Source: a virus
DNA length: 27,702 nt
Reading direction: 5' to 3' (one strand)
Virus record (IMG/VR): IMGVR_UViG_3300048050_000113
Span: 1-27,702 of that record
The notes beneath the pieces are model-generated. The model was not told the origin of the DNA, ran no database searches, and saw only the letters and a program-made list of their open reading frames with translations. The translations under genes and the position numbers were made by a program. Position 1 is the first letter of the stretch. Every line of letters begins with the position of its first letter. Shown piece after piece: positions 7,337-16,058 of this stretch.

Positions 7337-8512
7337 CTATTCGAGGATTTCCAGGGTATAGGTTGCCCTGGCGTAGATCGTGTCCGTCGTGACTTCCACG
7401 GTTCGGTATCCCGAGGCATGGTTTATGTTCCAGGTGGCGTCGTCATTCGGTGCCGTCAGTGGATAGAACGACGCTCTACTCCACCTGAAGGATGAGTCAG
7501 GCAGCGTCGCGGTGATCTCAACGCCATTCCTGAATATGCGAGGCGTCAGGGTGGTCGCCGTTGACTGGCCGGGCCTGAACTTGTCGCCGTTCGATGATTG
7601 GATGTCGGTGACGAGGTTCGGCTTGATGTACCATATCCAGTCGGTGGCAAGGCCTTCGCCTTCTGCCCGCACGATGGTCGAGCGGAAAAGGGCTCCGTCC
7701 GACACCCAGAAATCATCGACCGAGTAGGGACCAAGCGGACGATCGCCGTAGAAGAACCTGGATATGGTGTCGGTGGTCGGGTATTCAACACCGTCTTCCT
7801 GGAACATCTTCCCGCGAACCTTCAGGGTGGCTTCGCTCTCGTCCCACTGAGCGCCGGAAAAGCCTGAATCGTAGCGGCCAATGACGACATCCCCTTCCTG
7901 GTCCCCATCGACGAGGACCTTGAGAACGTCGCGGTAGGAAGAAGTGAGGCTGTCCCATCTGCGGACCCTGAGCGCGTGTTCCCCATCGGGGAATATCTCA
8001 AGCTTCGATCGCTCTCCGTCCACGGTCGCATAACGCCCGCCTGTGGCGTTAAGCTTCTGTGCGGGGTCGTAGCCGTCCTCGAAAGTGGTGGATGCTCCAA
8101 TGTAGATAGGGTCTCGAACGACGACGCGCATGAGGCTTCCCACATCGTTGGTCTGAAGGCCCCCGAGGTGCCGCGCCCCGGTCACGGGGTTCTTGGAGTA
8201 GTACTGCCCCGGGTCAAGGACCGGAGCCACCCGTTCGACCGTGATCTTCCCCGCGATGCTCAGGTAGACGAAATAGCCGCTTGAAGGCCGCTTCGCCACT
8301 TCCCAGAAATCGCTTGTAATAGCCTGTTCCTTGGTGACGGTGACGAGAGCGCCGCGAATGGAGGCTACGCCTGGGGAGAGGTAGGCGATGTTGTTGCGGA
8401 TCGAGAGTTCGAGGCCGAAGATGTAGCCGGGAGGGAGCCCTGTGACGGCGGACTCCTGCCGCCGTGAAGCTTCCTCCTGCTTGATCCTCTGGACGTCGGA
8501 TAGCGTCCTCAC
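7337..8512 (-). CDS. Tail fibre / baseplate-like structural protein
   Basis: A 391-residue protein whose GTG start overlaps the stop of the 1281-residue gene in a GTGA. The N-terminal half (about 20-135) looks like phage proteins that list boundary values of fibres, with beta strands and a GYFVYLSIAGKITVERV run. Around residue 261 the motif GPYSVDDFWVSDGALFRS is a signature seen in many tail-fibre proteins. Residues about 301-390 form an Ig-like module similar to residues 265-315 of the 450-residue neighbour. I infer it joins the tail hub to the appendages. Confidence 0.6.
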   Translation of the reverse strand: MRTLSDVQRIKQEEASRRQESAVTGLPPGYIFGLELSIRNNIAYLSPGVASIRGALVTVTKEQAITSDFWEVAKRPSSGYFVYLSIAGKITVERVAPVLDPGQYYSKNPVTGARHLGGLQTNDVGSLMRVVVRDPIYIGASTTFEDGYDPAQKLNATGGRYATVDGERSKLEIFPDGEHALRVRRWDSLTSSYRDVLKVLVDGDQEGDVVIGRYDSGFSGAQWDESEATLKVRGKMFQEDGVEYPTTDTISRFFYGDRPLGPYSVDDFWVSDGALFRSTIVRAEGEGLATDWIWYIKPNLVTDIQSSNGDKFRPGQSTATTLTPRIFRNGVEITATLPDSSFRWSRASFYPLTAPNDDATWNINHASGYRTVEVTTDTIYARATYTLEILE

Positions 8513-11500
8513 AGTAGCCCAAGCCTCCTGTATGTCTTCTCCATTTGTTTCCTGCTCTTCAAGGACCTGGACTTGTAGCCGAGCGTCTTCTTCTCGGCCT
8601 TGTTCTTCTCGTCGAGCGCGGAGTAATACATGCCTTGCGCCCGCTTGTACCGCTCTTCCCGTTCATCCACTGTCGTTCCGCGAATGCCCGCATAGAAAGA
8701 GAGGGCGTTCCACAAAGCCCGTGTCTTGTCGGCCCTTGTAGTTTGCGCCCCTACTTCTGCGATCAACTCATCAGTGTTGAGTGATATTACATTTGTAATA
8801 CTTTTCGGACCAGAAAGCAAGCGGTCTATGGTTCTGATTTGGGGGGCCAATGCCCTGATCGTCTCAAGAATGTCCGAGTCAACCATCAAGCGACCATTCT
8901 CCCCGCGCTCTGTTGCTTTGTCTCCGAAGAGGCGCAGCACCGAATCGGTTACGGCCAACGCCATGTCTTCCGCTTTGCCGGAAGTCTCCTTCTTCGTCTT
9001 GTCGCGGTCGTCCTTCTTCACGTAGTCGTACAGCGACAGGCCCGCCTTCAGGAAAGGATGGGCCGAATCGATCATGGTGTTCATGAACGAATCGAAGCTG
9101 TTCCCGATTGTCTCCTTCAGCGTTGAGCCGCCCCGGAAGGGGAGCTTGTTGAGGTCGTTTATCGGAAGCTGCGGGTACAGGAATATGAGGTTGTCATCAC
9201 CGTCCCGGCCCACGGGGACCGCCCCTTCGTCCCGCTGGTAGCTCGGCATTTTGGACATGTCCACGGACGTGTCCTTGAAGCTCCTGATAAGCTTCTGGGG
9301 GAGCGCCATCGTCGGCCAGTTCTCCACGGCGACGATCTGCCCCACCTGATTGGCGATGTTTCGCCTGAGCCAGGTGTAGAAGGGGAAGACCTTCTTCATC
9401 TTGTCCTTCTCGAAAGCCGTCAAATCCTCGTAGTCGATGAACCACTTTTTCGTTTCGTTCTTGGCATATTCGAGCATCGTGGGGGATATATCCTCTCCCT
9501 CCTTCATCATCTTCTTGGCCCCAATCAGGAAGGAGTCCATCTTGGCGAAGCTCTCGATGTGCGATCCAACATCCCGCGAGGCTTTCCCGATGGTGTCCAT
9601 GACGCCTTTCTTGCCTGTACCGAGCAGGTCCACGACCGCTTCCTTAGTGTCCCTTCCTCCAAAGGTCATCGATATGATGCCTTTCTTACGGGCGTACTCA
9701 GCGAGTTCCCCGAGGGTGTGGCTGCCATAGGTCTTACTCAAGGCTGATCGCAATACTTCCTCTGACATCCCCAAGCGTTCCGCCGCAGCCTTCACCCCGT
9801 TCAGGCTCGTAAGCGTCGCTATCGCGGCATCCTTCGCGGCGTCGGCGTCGATGGCGTCCATGCCGTGCTGCTGGAACAGCGTCGCCGTGTTCGAGTAGAA
9901 GTTGCGCAGGTGGAAGCCGGGATTGGAGGTCACGGTGGTCTTCCAGAGGTGGGTGTAGCCAGAGAAGACGTTCTGCAATGCCTGGATGTCCGGGTCGTTC
10001 GAGGAGAACTTGATGGTCCTGTCGATGAGGGAAGCCACGTTCTCGTCGAAGAGGTAGCCTTGAAAATACGGGTCGTCCACGATCTCAAGGCTCATGAGAC
10101 GGGCGTACTCATCCGAGCCGAGCTTGCCCTGCATCGCGCGGCCTTCCTGACGGGCCGCTTTCAACGCTTCCCCGGATTCGTTCGAGAACGCGATGAAGCC
10201 GTCCCCTTGCGTGTGCGCACGCGAGAAGGGGTCCACATGCTGGCTTGGAACCGTCACCTCGTCGATCCTGATACCGAAGGGCTTGAACGCCTCGATCATG
10301 TCCACGCGCTTTGAAAGCCTGTAATGCTGGATGACGCGGGAAGCAAGGATCTCATCGAGGTTCATGTTCGTGCTGGTTGCGTTGTCCTTGAAGAGCTGCG
10401 CGATCTGCTCATCCGGCATGTCCACGATGTCCCGCAACGCCGTCGTCTGTTCTGCGATCGACTGATAGAGCCCTTTCTTCTTGGTCTTCGTAAAGGCTTG
10501 CGCCTCGGTGCCGATCTTTCTTCCGGGACCCACGGGCTTGGGGCTTCCTCCTTGCGAGACGAAGGTGAGGTAGTCGGGAAGCTCGCGTATGTCGTTCGAG
10601 TAGCCGAGGGCGGCCCATACGTCCTCGGACTCTTTCAGCTTTCCAAAGACGCTCCCGACTTCCGCATTGAGCTTGGCAAGCGTATCGAGGCTTTCATCGG
10701 TGACATCGATCGACTTGCCCGTGGTCGCGGCTACCTTGTCGGCGGTGGCCCGGATGAAGGTCTTGAAATCCATGCCTGAGTATTTCTGCTTCTGCCCAAT
10801 CTTCTCCTTGAGGCTCTTCAGGTAGACGTACTCAAGCTTGTCCTCATCGGAAAAGGACGATAGGCGCTCCTGGATGCCCTTCACGGAATCCTGGATGGAA
10901 TACTCCATCATCTCGGAAGCGTCGCGCTCCTTGATCTTCAGCATCGTCTCATAGGGGTTCGAGAACCCCAAAAGCCTCCTAACGCGGCCTATCGGGGAAT
11001 TGTTCATGAGAGACCACCAGGCGTCGGAGTACGTGGTTCCCTTCCCGGTCAACGGGACCTTCTTGTTGCCGATGGCGGTCTTGAAGGCGTCCCACTGCTT
11101 TGCCGCGTTGTTGAAGCCTTCGTGCGTCCCTGAATTCAGTTCCTTCCTGAAGAGCTTGAACGAGGACTCCCCCGAGTGGTCGAGCCCCAGAAGCGGGTTC
11201 TCCCATTCGGCAAGGTTCACCTTAGAAAACAGGTCCGAGTTTTCGAGGTGGGACAGAAGGCCCTTGTCCCCGGCGAAAAGTTCCCGGATCGCGGGATTCT
11301 TCACGCCCGCTAGGATGTCGGCGTCCCCGCGCAGCTTCGCCCTGACGACTTCGGAGGCTGCGTTGCGGATCGCGTCCCCATTCTCACTGAGGAAGGCGCG
11401 TTTCCCTTGCGTCTTCGCGATGAGCGCGTTCCGCAGGGCTTCCGATTCGTTGCCGACGACGGTTGAAAGGCTCCTCTCGGTTCCCGATCCCTTAATGCCC

Positions 11501-12354
11501 TTGTAGCGGGAATAGTCGCCCTTCGCGGCAAGTTCATCGACCCTTTTTCCTAGAGCGCTGTCGTAGCTGTCGGCCCATCCTTTTATGCGGGAATCGACAA
11601 GCTCCTGTTGCGGGTTGAATGGCTTGTTGTCGAGGGTCTTGAGAAAATCCGCTTTCAGTTCGTCCTTTCCCTTGCGAAGCGCTTCCTTGTAGTAGGCTGT
11701 GTATTCCTTGGCGAAGGTGCCGTCCTTCGCCCATTTGCGGGCATATTCCAGGGCTTCCGAGGACTTGCCCGCATCCTGAAGCTTCTTGAGGAACGACGGC
11801 TCGAAGCCTTCACGGAAGAGCTTCGTATCGACGATGGGGTTTGCCGCCCGGGCGACCATGCTCAGTTCCGCGCTGGATTGGGCCGCAGCTTTCGCGGCAT
11901 CGGTAGCGCCGAAGCTGATGTAGTTGGTAGGATCGAGCGCGATGTCGGCCAACGTTCCCGTCGCCCACCTGAAGGCCTTGTCCCCGAAGCCGCCAGAACC
12001 GCCCTTGACGCCTCCTGTGCCGAACATTCCCTGGTAGCCTGAATCGTTTTCATCCCCCCAGAAGACTTGTCTGAAACTCTTTTCCCCTTCAGGCGTGAAG
12101 CTCTTGAAGAGGTCCCCGATGTATTCCGAGAAGGGCACCTGCCTTCCCTGGATGGCCTGCATGACATTCTCGGTCGTGTTCGCCGTCATGTTGTTTCCGA
12201 CCGAAAGGAGGTTCAGCGCCCATTCAAGCGGGGTATGCCGCTTCTCGTCCTCCTCGCGCTTCTGCCTCGACCATTCGACATAAGCTTGCGTTTCCGGGGT
12301 GATGCTGGATTTCTTTCGACCATAGAGCTTGCTTCGGTATTCCTGCGGCGTCAT
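8509..12354 (-). CDS. Very large internal virion / ejection-type protein with LPD38-like motif
   Basis: The largest gene in the window, encoding 1281 residues, mostly helical and charged. A segment at about 988-1003 (VFPFYTWLRRNIANQV) matches the pattern of the large polyvalent-protein domain LPD38 found in giant phage proteins. An upstream segment (about 790-870, including SNPGFHLRNFYSN) also recalls those proteins. In short-tailed phages such proteins are carried in the capsid and ejected ahead of the DNA to build a conduit through the envelope. There is no tape-measure gene, and the neighbours (88, 699 and 438 residues) are also helical, so together they may be the ejection set. CAGGA precedes the ATG and the 3' end is coupled to the next gene. 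Confidence 0.6.
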   Translation of the reverse strand: MTPQEYRSKLYGRKKSSITPETQAYVEWSRQKREEDEKRHTPLEWALNLLSVGNNMTANTTENVMQAIQGRQVPFSEYIGDLFKSFTPEGEKSFRQVFWGDENDSGYQGMFGTGGVKGGSGGFGDKAFRWATGTLADIALDPTNYISFGATDAAKAAAQSSAELSMVARAANPIVDTKLFREGFEPSFLKKLQDAGKSSEALEYARKWAKDGTFAKEYTAYYKEALRKGKDELKADFLKTLDNKPFNPQQELVDSRIKGWADSYDSALGKRVDELAAKGDYSRYKGIKGSGTERSLSTVVGNESEALRNALIAKTQGKRAFLSENGDAIRNAASEVVRAKLRGDADILAGVKNPAIRELFAGDKGLLSHLENSDLFSKVNLAEWENPLLGLDHSGESSFKLFRKELNSGTHEGFNNAAKQWDAFKTAIGNKKVPLTGKGTTYSDAWWSLMNNSPIGRVRRLLGFSNPYETMLKIKERDASEMMEYSIQDSVKGIQERLSSFSDEDKLEYVYLKSLKEKIGQKQKYSGMDFKTFIRATADKVAATTGKSIDVTDESLDTLAKLNAEVGSVFGKLKESEDVWAALGYSNDIRELPDYLTFVSQGGSPKPVGPGRKIGTEAQAFTKTKKKGLYQSIAEQTTALRDIVDMPDEQIAQLFKDNATSTNMNLDEILASRVIQHYRLSKRVDMIEAFKPFGIRIDEVTVPSQHVDPFSRAHTQGDGFIAFSNESGEALKAARQEGRAMQGKLGSDEYARLMSLEIVDDPYFQGYLFDENVASLIDRTIKFSSNDPDIQALQNVFSGYTHLWKTTVTSNPGFHLRNFYSNTATLFQQHGMDAIDADAAKDAAIATLTSLNGVKAAAERLGMSEEVLRSALSKTYGSHTLGELAEYARKKGIISMTFGGRDTKEAVVDLLGTGKKGVMDTIGKASRDVGSHIESFAKMDSFLIGAKKMMKEGEDISPTMLEYAKNETKKWFIDYEDLTAFEKDKMKKVFPFYTWLRRNIANQVGQIVAVENWPTMALPQKLIRSFKDTSVDMSKMPSYQRDEGAVPVGRDGDDNLIFLYPQLPINDLNKLPFRGGSTLKETIGNSFDSFMNTMIDSAHPFLKAGLSLYDYVKKDDRDKTKKETSGKAEDMALAVTDSVLRLFGDKATERGENGRLMVDSDILETIRALAPQIRTIDRLLSGPKSITNVISLNTDELIAEVGAQTTRADKTRALWNALSFYAGIRGTTVDEREERYKRAQGMYYSALDEKNKAEKKTLGYKSRSLKSRKQMEKTYRRLGLL

Positions 12355-12363
12355 GCGGTCCTG

Positions 12364-14463
12364 CTATTTCTTGCCCTTGGGGCGTGTCTCAAGCCTGTAG
12401 CCGCCTATGCCATTCGGCACGATCCTCCCTTCGGTCCCGTCGCCGTTATCGACCCATGCTTCAGGGGATTTCATGAGGTTGCTAGCTCCCTGGCCGATTG
12501 AAAAGGAAAGCCCGCCCGCTTGCGGCATACCGGGGGGAGAGCCGGGAACATACTCGTGTGTTCCGGGAGAATTCCCTGTGGGGGAACCTGCGGCAAGGCT
12601 ATTCGGCTGGATGGTGTTCAAGGCCCGGCGCGCAACGTCGGCTGCTTCCGTATACCCTTTTCCTTCGAAGAAGCCGAGATCGCTTTGAAGCGTCTTTGCC
12701 GCTTCGGTGTTGATCTCAAGCTGCGTCGGCTCCTTCTTGCCGATGCTCAGCAAGTTCTCCCGCGCGTTCGTCTGCGCGATGCCCAGGGCGACCGACGGCG
12801 TGGAATAGCCCTGCAGGATCGAGGATTCCTTTTCCTGCGTGTATCTCGTCTGCAAAGCCGCGATGTCCGCCGACTTGTTGATGTTCGCGACCGAAAGGGA
12901 ATTCTGGTTGTTCGCCTTGTTGATCGCGGAATCGATCGCGCCTTTCTCTCGAATCTGGTCAATTGCGGCGGCCTGGTCGTCATCCTGAAGCGAAGCCTTG
13001 TAGCCGTACTCCGCTTCAAGCTGCAGCATCGTATTGGCGTGGCTGGTCTTCGCGAGCTCTAGCTGCTGCTCGAATCTCCGCACATCCGTTTCTTTGGCGT
13101 CGCCGGACTGGTAGAGCGCCATCACCATGTCGTAATCGGCCTTGGCCTTGGCAAGGGCTTGTTCTGCCGCAGTCTGCATGCCGACGATCTCTTTCTGCGT
13201 GTCAGCGTCGAACTTCTTCCCTGACATGTCGAAGTCGTGAAGTATTTGGTCCCGGCGCGTCTGGTAATCGTACCCTGCGGAATCCCTTGCGATTCCGAGG
13301 TTGTTCTTGAGGGTTTCAAGCTCCTTCGTCGCGTCCGTCTGCTTTGAAAGGAGGCTTACATCGTAGCCGTATTTCTGGGCGTTCTCCTCGCTTCGCTTCC
13401 GGTATTCCAGTTCCACAAGTTGCTTCTGGCTTTCGGTCTTCGCGTCCTCTAGGGCGATGTCGCGTGCAAGGTCGAGCTGCGATTGCGCTTGTGCAATCTG
13501 CATGGCGTTCTTCGTATTCGTCCCCGCAAGCGCGGTCGCGTACTCGTTCGTCTTCTCTGCGGCCTTCGCCTCAAGGTCGGCTGAGTAGGACAGCTCACCC
13601 TTCTTGAGCTGCGAGCCAAGCTGCGCGAAGGCCGTCTGGAAGTCCTGAGACGATGTGCGTTCCGAGGTCTGCCATGCCTGGGAGGCGATCTGCCGCGCCA
13701 TTTGCTGGTCGATGCCGTACCTGGTCAGTTCCCGCTCAAGGGCTTGCGCCTTGTCCGACTCCTGGGACGCGAGGACACCTGAGTAGATCGTCTTCCACAT
13801 GTCCTGGTCGATGCCCATCTGTGCCAATGTTTTCTGGGCGGAGGTGGAAAGGTCCTGCATCGCCGTCTCGTGGGCTTCCCCCGCGACGCGCTCAGAGGTG
13901 TTCCAGGTCCGGGTCTTCTGGCTTTCCTCTGCCTGCCACAAGCGCTGCGCAAGGCTTTCCGCCGTAGTCGCGTCGATGCCCATCTGCGAAAGGAGGATTT
14001 GCGTTTGCCTGTTGCGCTCGCCCTCATCCAGGTCCTTGGTCGCCTTGTAGATGGTCATCCACTTGTTCGAGTCGATGTTGGCGTTGGAAAGAAGCATCTG
14101 GGTTTCGCGGTCGAACCCTGCCATGAAGTTTTCATGCTCCATCCGGGCCTTGTCCTGGGTCATCGCGTTTTCATGCGTGACCCCGGCTATTTCGACGGCA
14201 TTCTTCTGCTTGACGCCTTCCATCTCCTTGGACCGTTCGAAGGCGAGGCTTTCCCGTTCCGGCTGAAGCTTCAGGGTGTCGTAGGCGTCGAATCCGGCCT
14301 TTGCGAGGTTGCCCACGGCTCCCACCGCCCCGAGGACGTCGTTGAATCCGTTCTGGCGCTTCTGCATCGCAAGCTTCTCTTTCTCAAGCTCGTCCTCTTT
14401 CTTCTTCTGCCGAGCGCCGATGAGAAGTTGCAATGAAGCGTTGTTTGAGTCGAAAAGTCCCAT
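12364..14463 (-). CDS. Coiled-coil internal virion protein with duplicated 88-residue unit
   Basis: A 699-residue protein rich in Ala, Gln, Glu and Lys, almost entirely helical. Two motifs alternate: NIDSNKWMTIY and GIDQDMWKTIY (about residues 129 and 217), and GIDATTAESLAQRLWQAEES and GIDQQMARQIASQAWQTSER (about 162 and 250). Each pair is 88 residues apart, which shows a tandem duplication. The C-terminal 80 residues are Gly/Pro-rich and end in a basic tail. The ATG at 14463 is preferred over a GTG one codon earlier because GAGG is better spaced. Position among other helical virion proteins suggests an ejection protein; no family is recognised. Confidence 0.55.
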   Translation of the reverse strand: MGLFDSNNASLQLLIGARQKKKEDELEKEKLAMQKRQNGFNDVLGAVGAVGNLAKAGFDAYDTLKLQPERESLAFERSKEMEGVKQKNAVEIAGVTHENAMTQDKARMEHENFMAGFDRETQMLLSNANIDSNKWMTIYKATKDLDEGERNRQTQILLSQMGIDATTAESLAQRLWQAEESQKTRTWNTSERVAGEAHETAMQDLSTSAQKTLAQMGIDQDMWKTIYSGVLASQESDKAQALERELTRYGIDQQMARQIASQAWQTSERTSSQDFQTAFAQLGSQLKKGELSYSADLEAKAAEKTNEYATALAGTNTKNAMQIAQAQSQLDLARDIALEDAKTESQKQLVELEYRKRSEENAQKYGYDVSLLSKQTDATKELETLKNNLGIARDSAGYDYQTRRDQILHDFDMSGKKFDADTQKEIVGMQTAAEQALAKAKADYDMVMALYQSGDAKETDVRRFEQQLELAKTSHANTMLQLEAEYGYKASLQDDDQAAAIDQIREKGAIDSAINKANNQNSLSVANINKSADIAALQTRYTQEKESSILQGYSTPSVALGIAQTNARENLLSIGKKEPTQLEINTEAAKTLQSDLGFFEGKGYTEAADVARRALNTIQPNSLAAGSPTGNSPGTHEYVPGSPPGMPQAGGLSFSIGQGASNLMKSPEAWVDNGDGTEGRIVPNGIGGYRLETRPKGKK

Positions 14464-14470
14464 CACTCCC

Positions 14471-14737
14471 TCACTTGAAAAGGCCGACGATCGTCCCGAG
14501 AACTCCGAGCCCCGCGCCGATGACCTGCCCTCCGGGGATGACGGCGGCGAGGCCTCCTAAAGCGCCCAACGTTGACGCGAATCCTCCCACCGCTGCCTTG
14601 TCCTTGGTCTCTTGCGCCGTCTGCCTGGCTGTCGCGTCCTTTCTCGACTGGACGAGCGAATCCTGGCTTGAGGCGAGGGAGCCGAAGAGATCGGATGAAT
14701 CCTGTCCGGCTGTGAAGCTGTTTCCGAAAAGCGACAC
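14471..14737 (-). CDS. Small virion protein with Gly-rich hydrophobic C-terminus
   Basis: An 88-residue protein starting at GTG, five bases after the preceding stop. The first half is polar (Ser/Gln/Lys/Thr) and the second half (about 49-88) is a Gly/Ala/Val/Ile-rich hydrophobic run that could insert in a membrane. That is reminiscent of small ejected proteins of podoviruses. GAGGA lies about nine bases upstream. Flanked on both sides by helical internal-virion candidates; the function is inferred from that alone. Confidence 0.5.
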   Translation of the reverse strand: MSLFGNSFTAGQDSSDLFGSLASSQDSLVQSRKDATARQTAQETKDKAAVGGFASTLGALGGLAAVIPGGQVIGAGLGVLGTIVGLFK

Positions 14738-14741
14738 GGTT

Positions 14742-16058
14742 TTAGTCCTCCTCGTCCTGGCTTGTGACTAGGGTTTCCTGCGTCAGGATCGCGTCAAGCA
14801 AGTTCTTGATGGGCGCAACTTGCTGGTTCGCGAGGTCGATCCATTTCTGGTAGGCGTCCTTGTCCTTTGCGGTTTGCGCATTGATCTGTGAGTAGATGAT
14901 GTCCGCCAGCTGCGTGAGGTTTTGGATCTCCGAGCTGTCGCGGGAGGCTATCTGGGTGAGGGTGGATGCGGTCGCCTGGAAGGAGTTGTACCGTTCGGCC
15001 CGCAGTCCGTCCTCGTACTCCTGCATGCTGATTCGGCCCTGCTCAAGAAGGCCGTAGTATTCCTCGGCCTTGTTCTCGTAGTTCTTCTCCTTGCGGGCCA
15101 TGTCCGCGTTCATGAGTTCCACGTCTTTCTGGGTCCGCAGGTCGCTTATCTTGCTGCGCACTTCATCGGCTGAAGCCAGGTACGCCATCGTGGAGCCCGT
15201 CGAAGCCCGCACTGAGTCGAGCGTGCGCTGCGCCGAGGAGGTTTCCTGGGCGATTGCCTTATCGTTGGCGCGTTGGTACAAGGCCCGTTCTTCATCCGAA
15301 AGGCCATCCTGTCCTGAAATCCCCGAATTCACGCTGCCAGCTAGCCCTTCGATCGTGCCTTGGTAGTCGCCGCCCATGAGCTTGTCCAGGCGGTCATATC
15401 CTGATTGGGTGTCCGCTTCCGTGATGCCGCCTGAAACCTTGGCTTGCGCGTCCTGCATCGCGGAAAGGGCGCTCACATAATCCGTGCTCTGGCCGTTTGA
15501 AAGGCTTGCGAGTTTCGCGGTGATCCCGGAGTTCTGTTCCTCAAGGGCGGTGGTGTCCCCGTACTTCTGGATGAGCTGGCCTGTGGTCTTGTCGTAGATT
15601 CCAGGCTCCCGACCGCTTGCATCCCCCGGAAGGACTGTTTCGTAGCGCATCTCGCCTGAGCCGTTCTGCATGGCCTGTTTCAGCTCAGCTACAACGGCGT
15701 CCACCTGGTCTGGATCGGAGAAGTCGATGTCTTCCAGCTTCAGGGCTGTGGGGTTCGACTTGATGATGGTAAGGAGTTCGGCGGTGGTCTTCTTCGGCTG
15801 CCCGTTCGGCAATTTTCCCGTCGTCGTGGTGCTTGTGGTCGTAGCGCCCGTGGAGAACCCGCCTTCGGCTACGGATTCTGGCGTTCCGGGCTCCCGTTCT
15901 GGCACGGTTTTTGTCTCTTCCGGCAAAAGCCCATTACCCAAGCTGGACGGCGTGAACGTGAAATCGCTGTCAGAGAGCGTCTTGTCCGTCGAGAGGGCGT
16001 CCCCGGTGAGCGCGTCGAGGGGATCAAGCCCGAAGTCACTGGCACGTCGTTTAGCCAC
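14742..16058 (-). CDS. Helical internal virion protein candidate
   Basis: A 438-residue protein. Residues 1-95 are polar and low-complexity, including a run of Ser/Thr around 73-80, and are probably disordered. Residues about 95-170 form a small mixed domain. From about 175 to the end the protein is charged and helical, with probable coiled coil around 255-400. Its GTG start overlaps the stop of the 607-residue gene (TAGTG), so translation is coupled. No family is recognised; position between the nozzle-like protein and the other helical proteins suggests a virion-internal role. Confidence 0.5.
   Translation of the reverse strand: MAKRRASDFGLDPLDALTGDALSTDKTLSDSDFTFTPSSLGNGLLPEETKTVPEREPGTPESVAEGGFSTGATTTSTTTTGKLPNGQPKKTTAELLTIIKSNPTALKLEDIDFSDPDQVDAVVAELKQAMQNGSGEMRYETVLPGDASGREPGIYDKTTGQLIQKYGDTTALEEQNSGITAKLASLSNGQSTDYVSALSAMQDAQAKVSGGITEADTQSGYDRLDKLMGGDYQGTIEGLAGSVNSGISGQDGLSDEERALYQRANDKAIAQETSSAQRTLDSVRASTGSTMAYLASADEVRSKISDLRTQKDVELMNADMARKEKNYENKAEEYYGLLEQGRISMQEYEDGLRAERYNSFQATASTLTQIASRDSSEIQNLTQLADIIYSQINAQTAKDKDAYQKWIDLANQQVAPIKNLLDAILTQETLVTSQDEED

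Noticed and set aside
6743-7495. Open frame of 250 codons on the + strand opposite a tail gene
   Set aside because: It is antisense to a well-supported appendage gene, has Arg/Gly/Val-biased content and no ribosome binding site of note.
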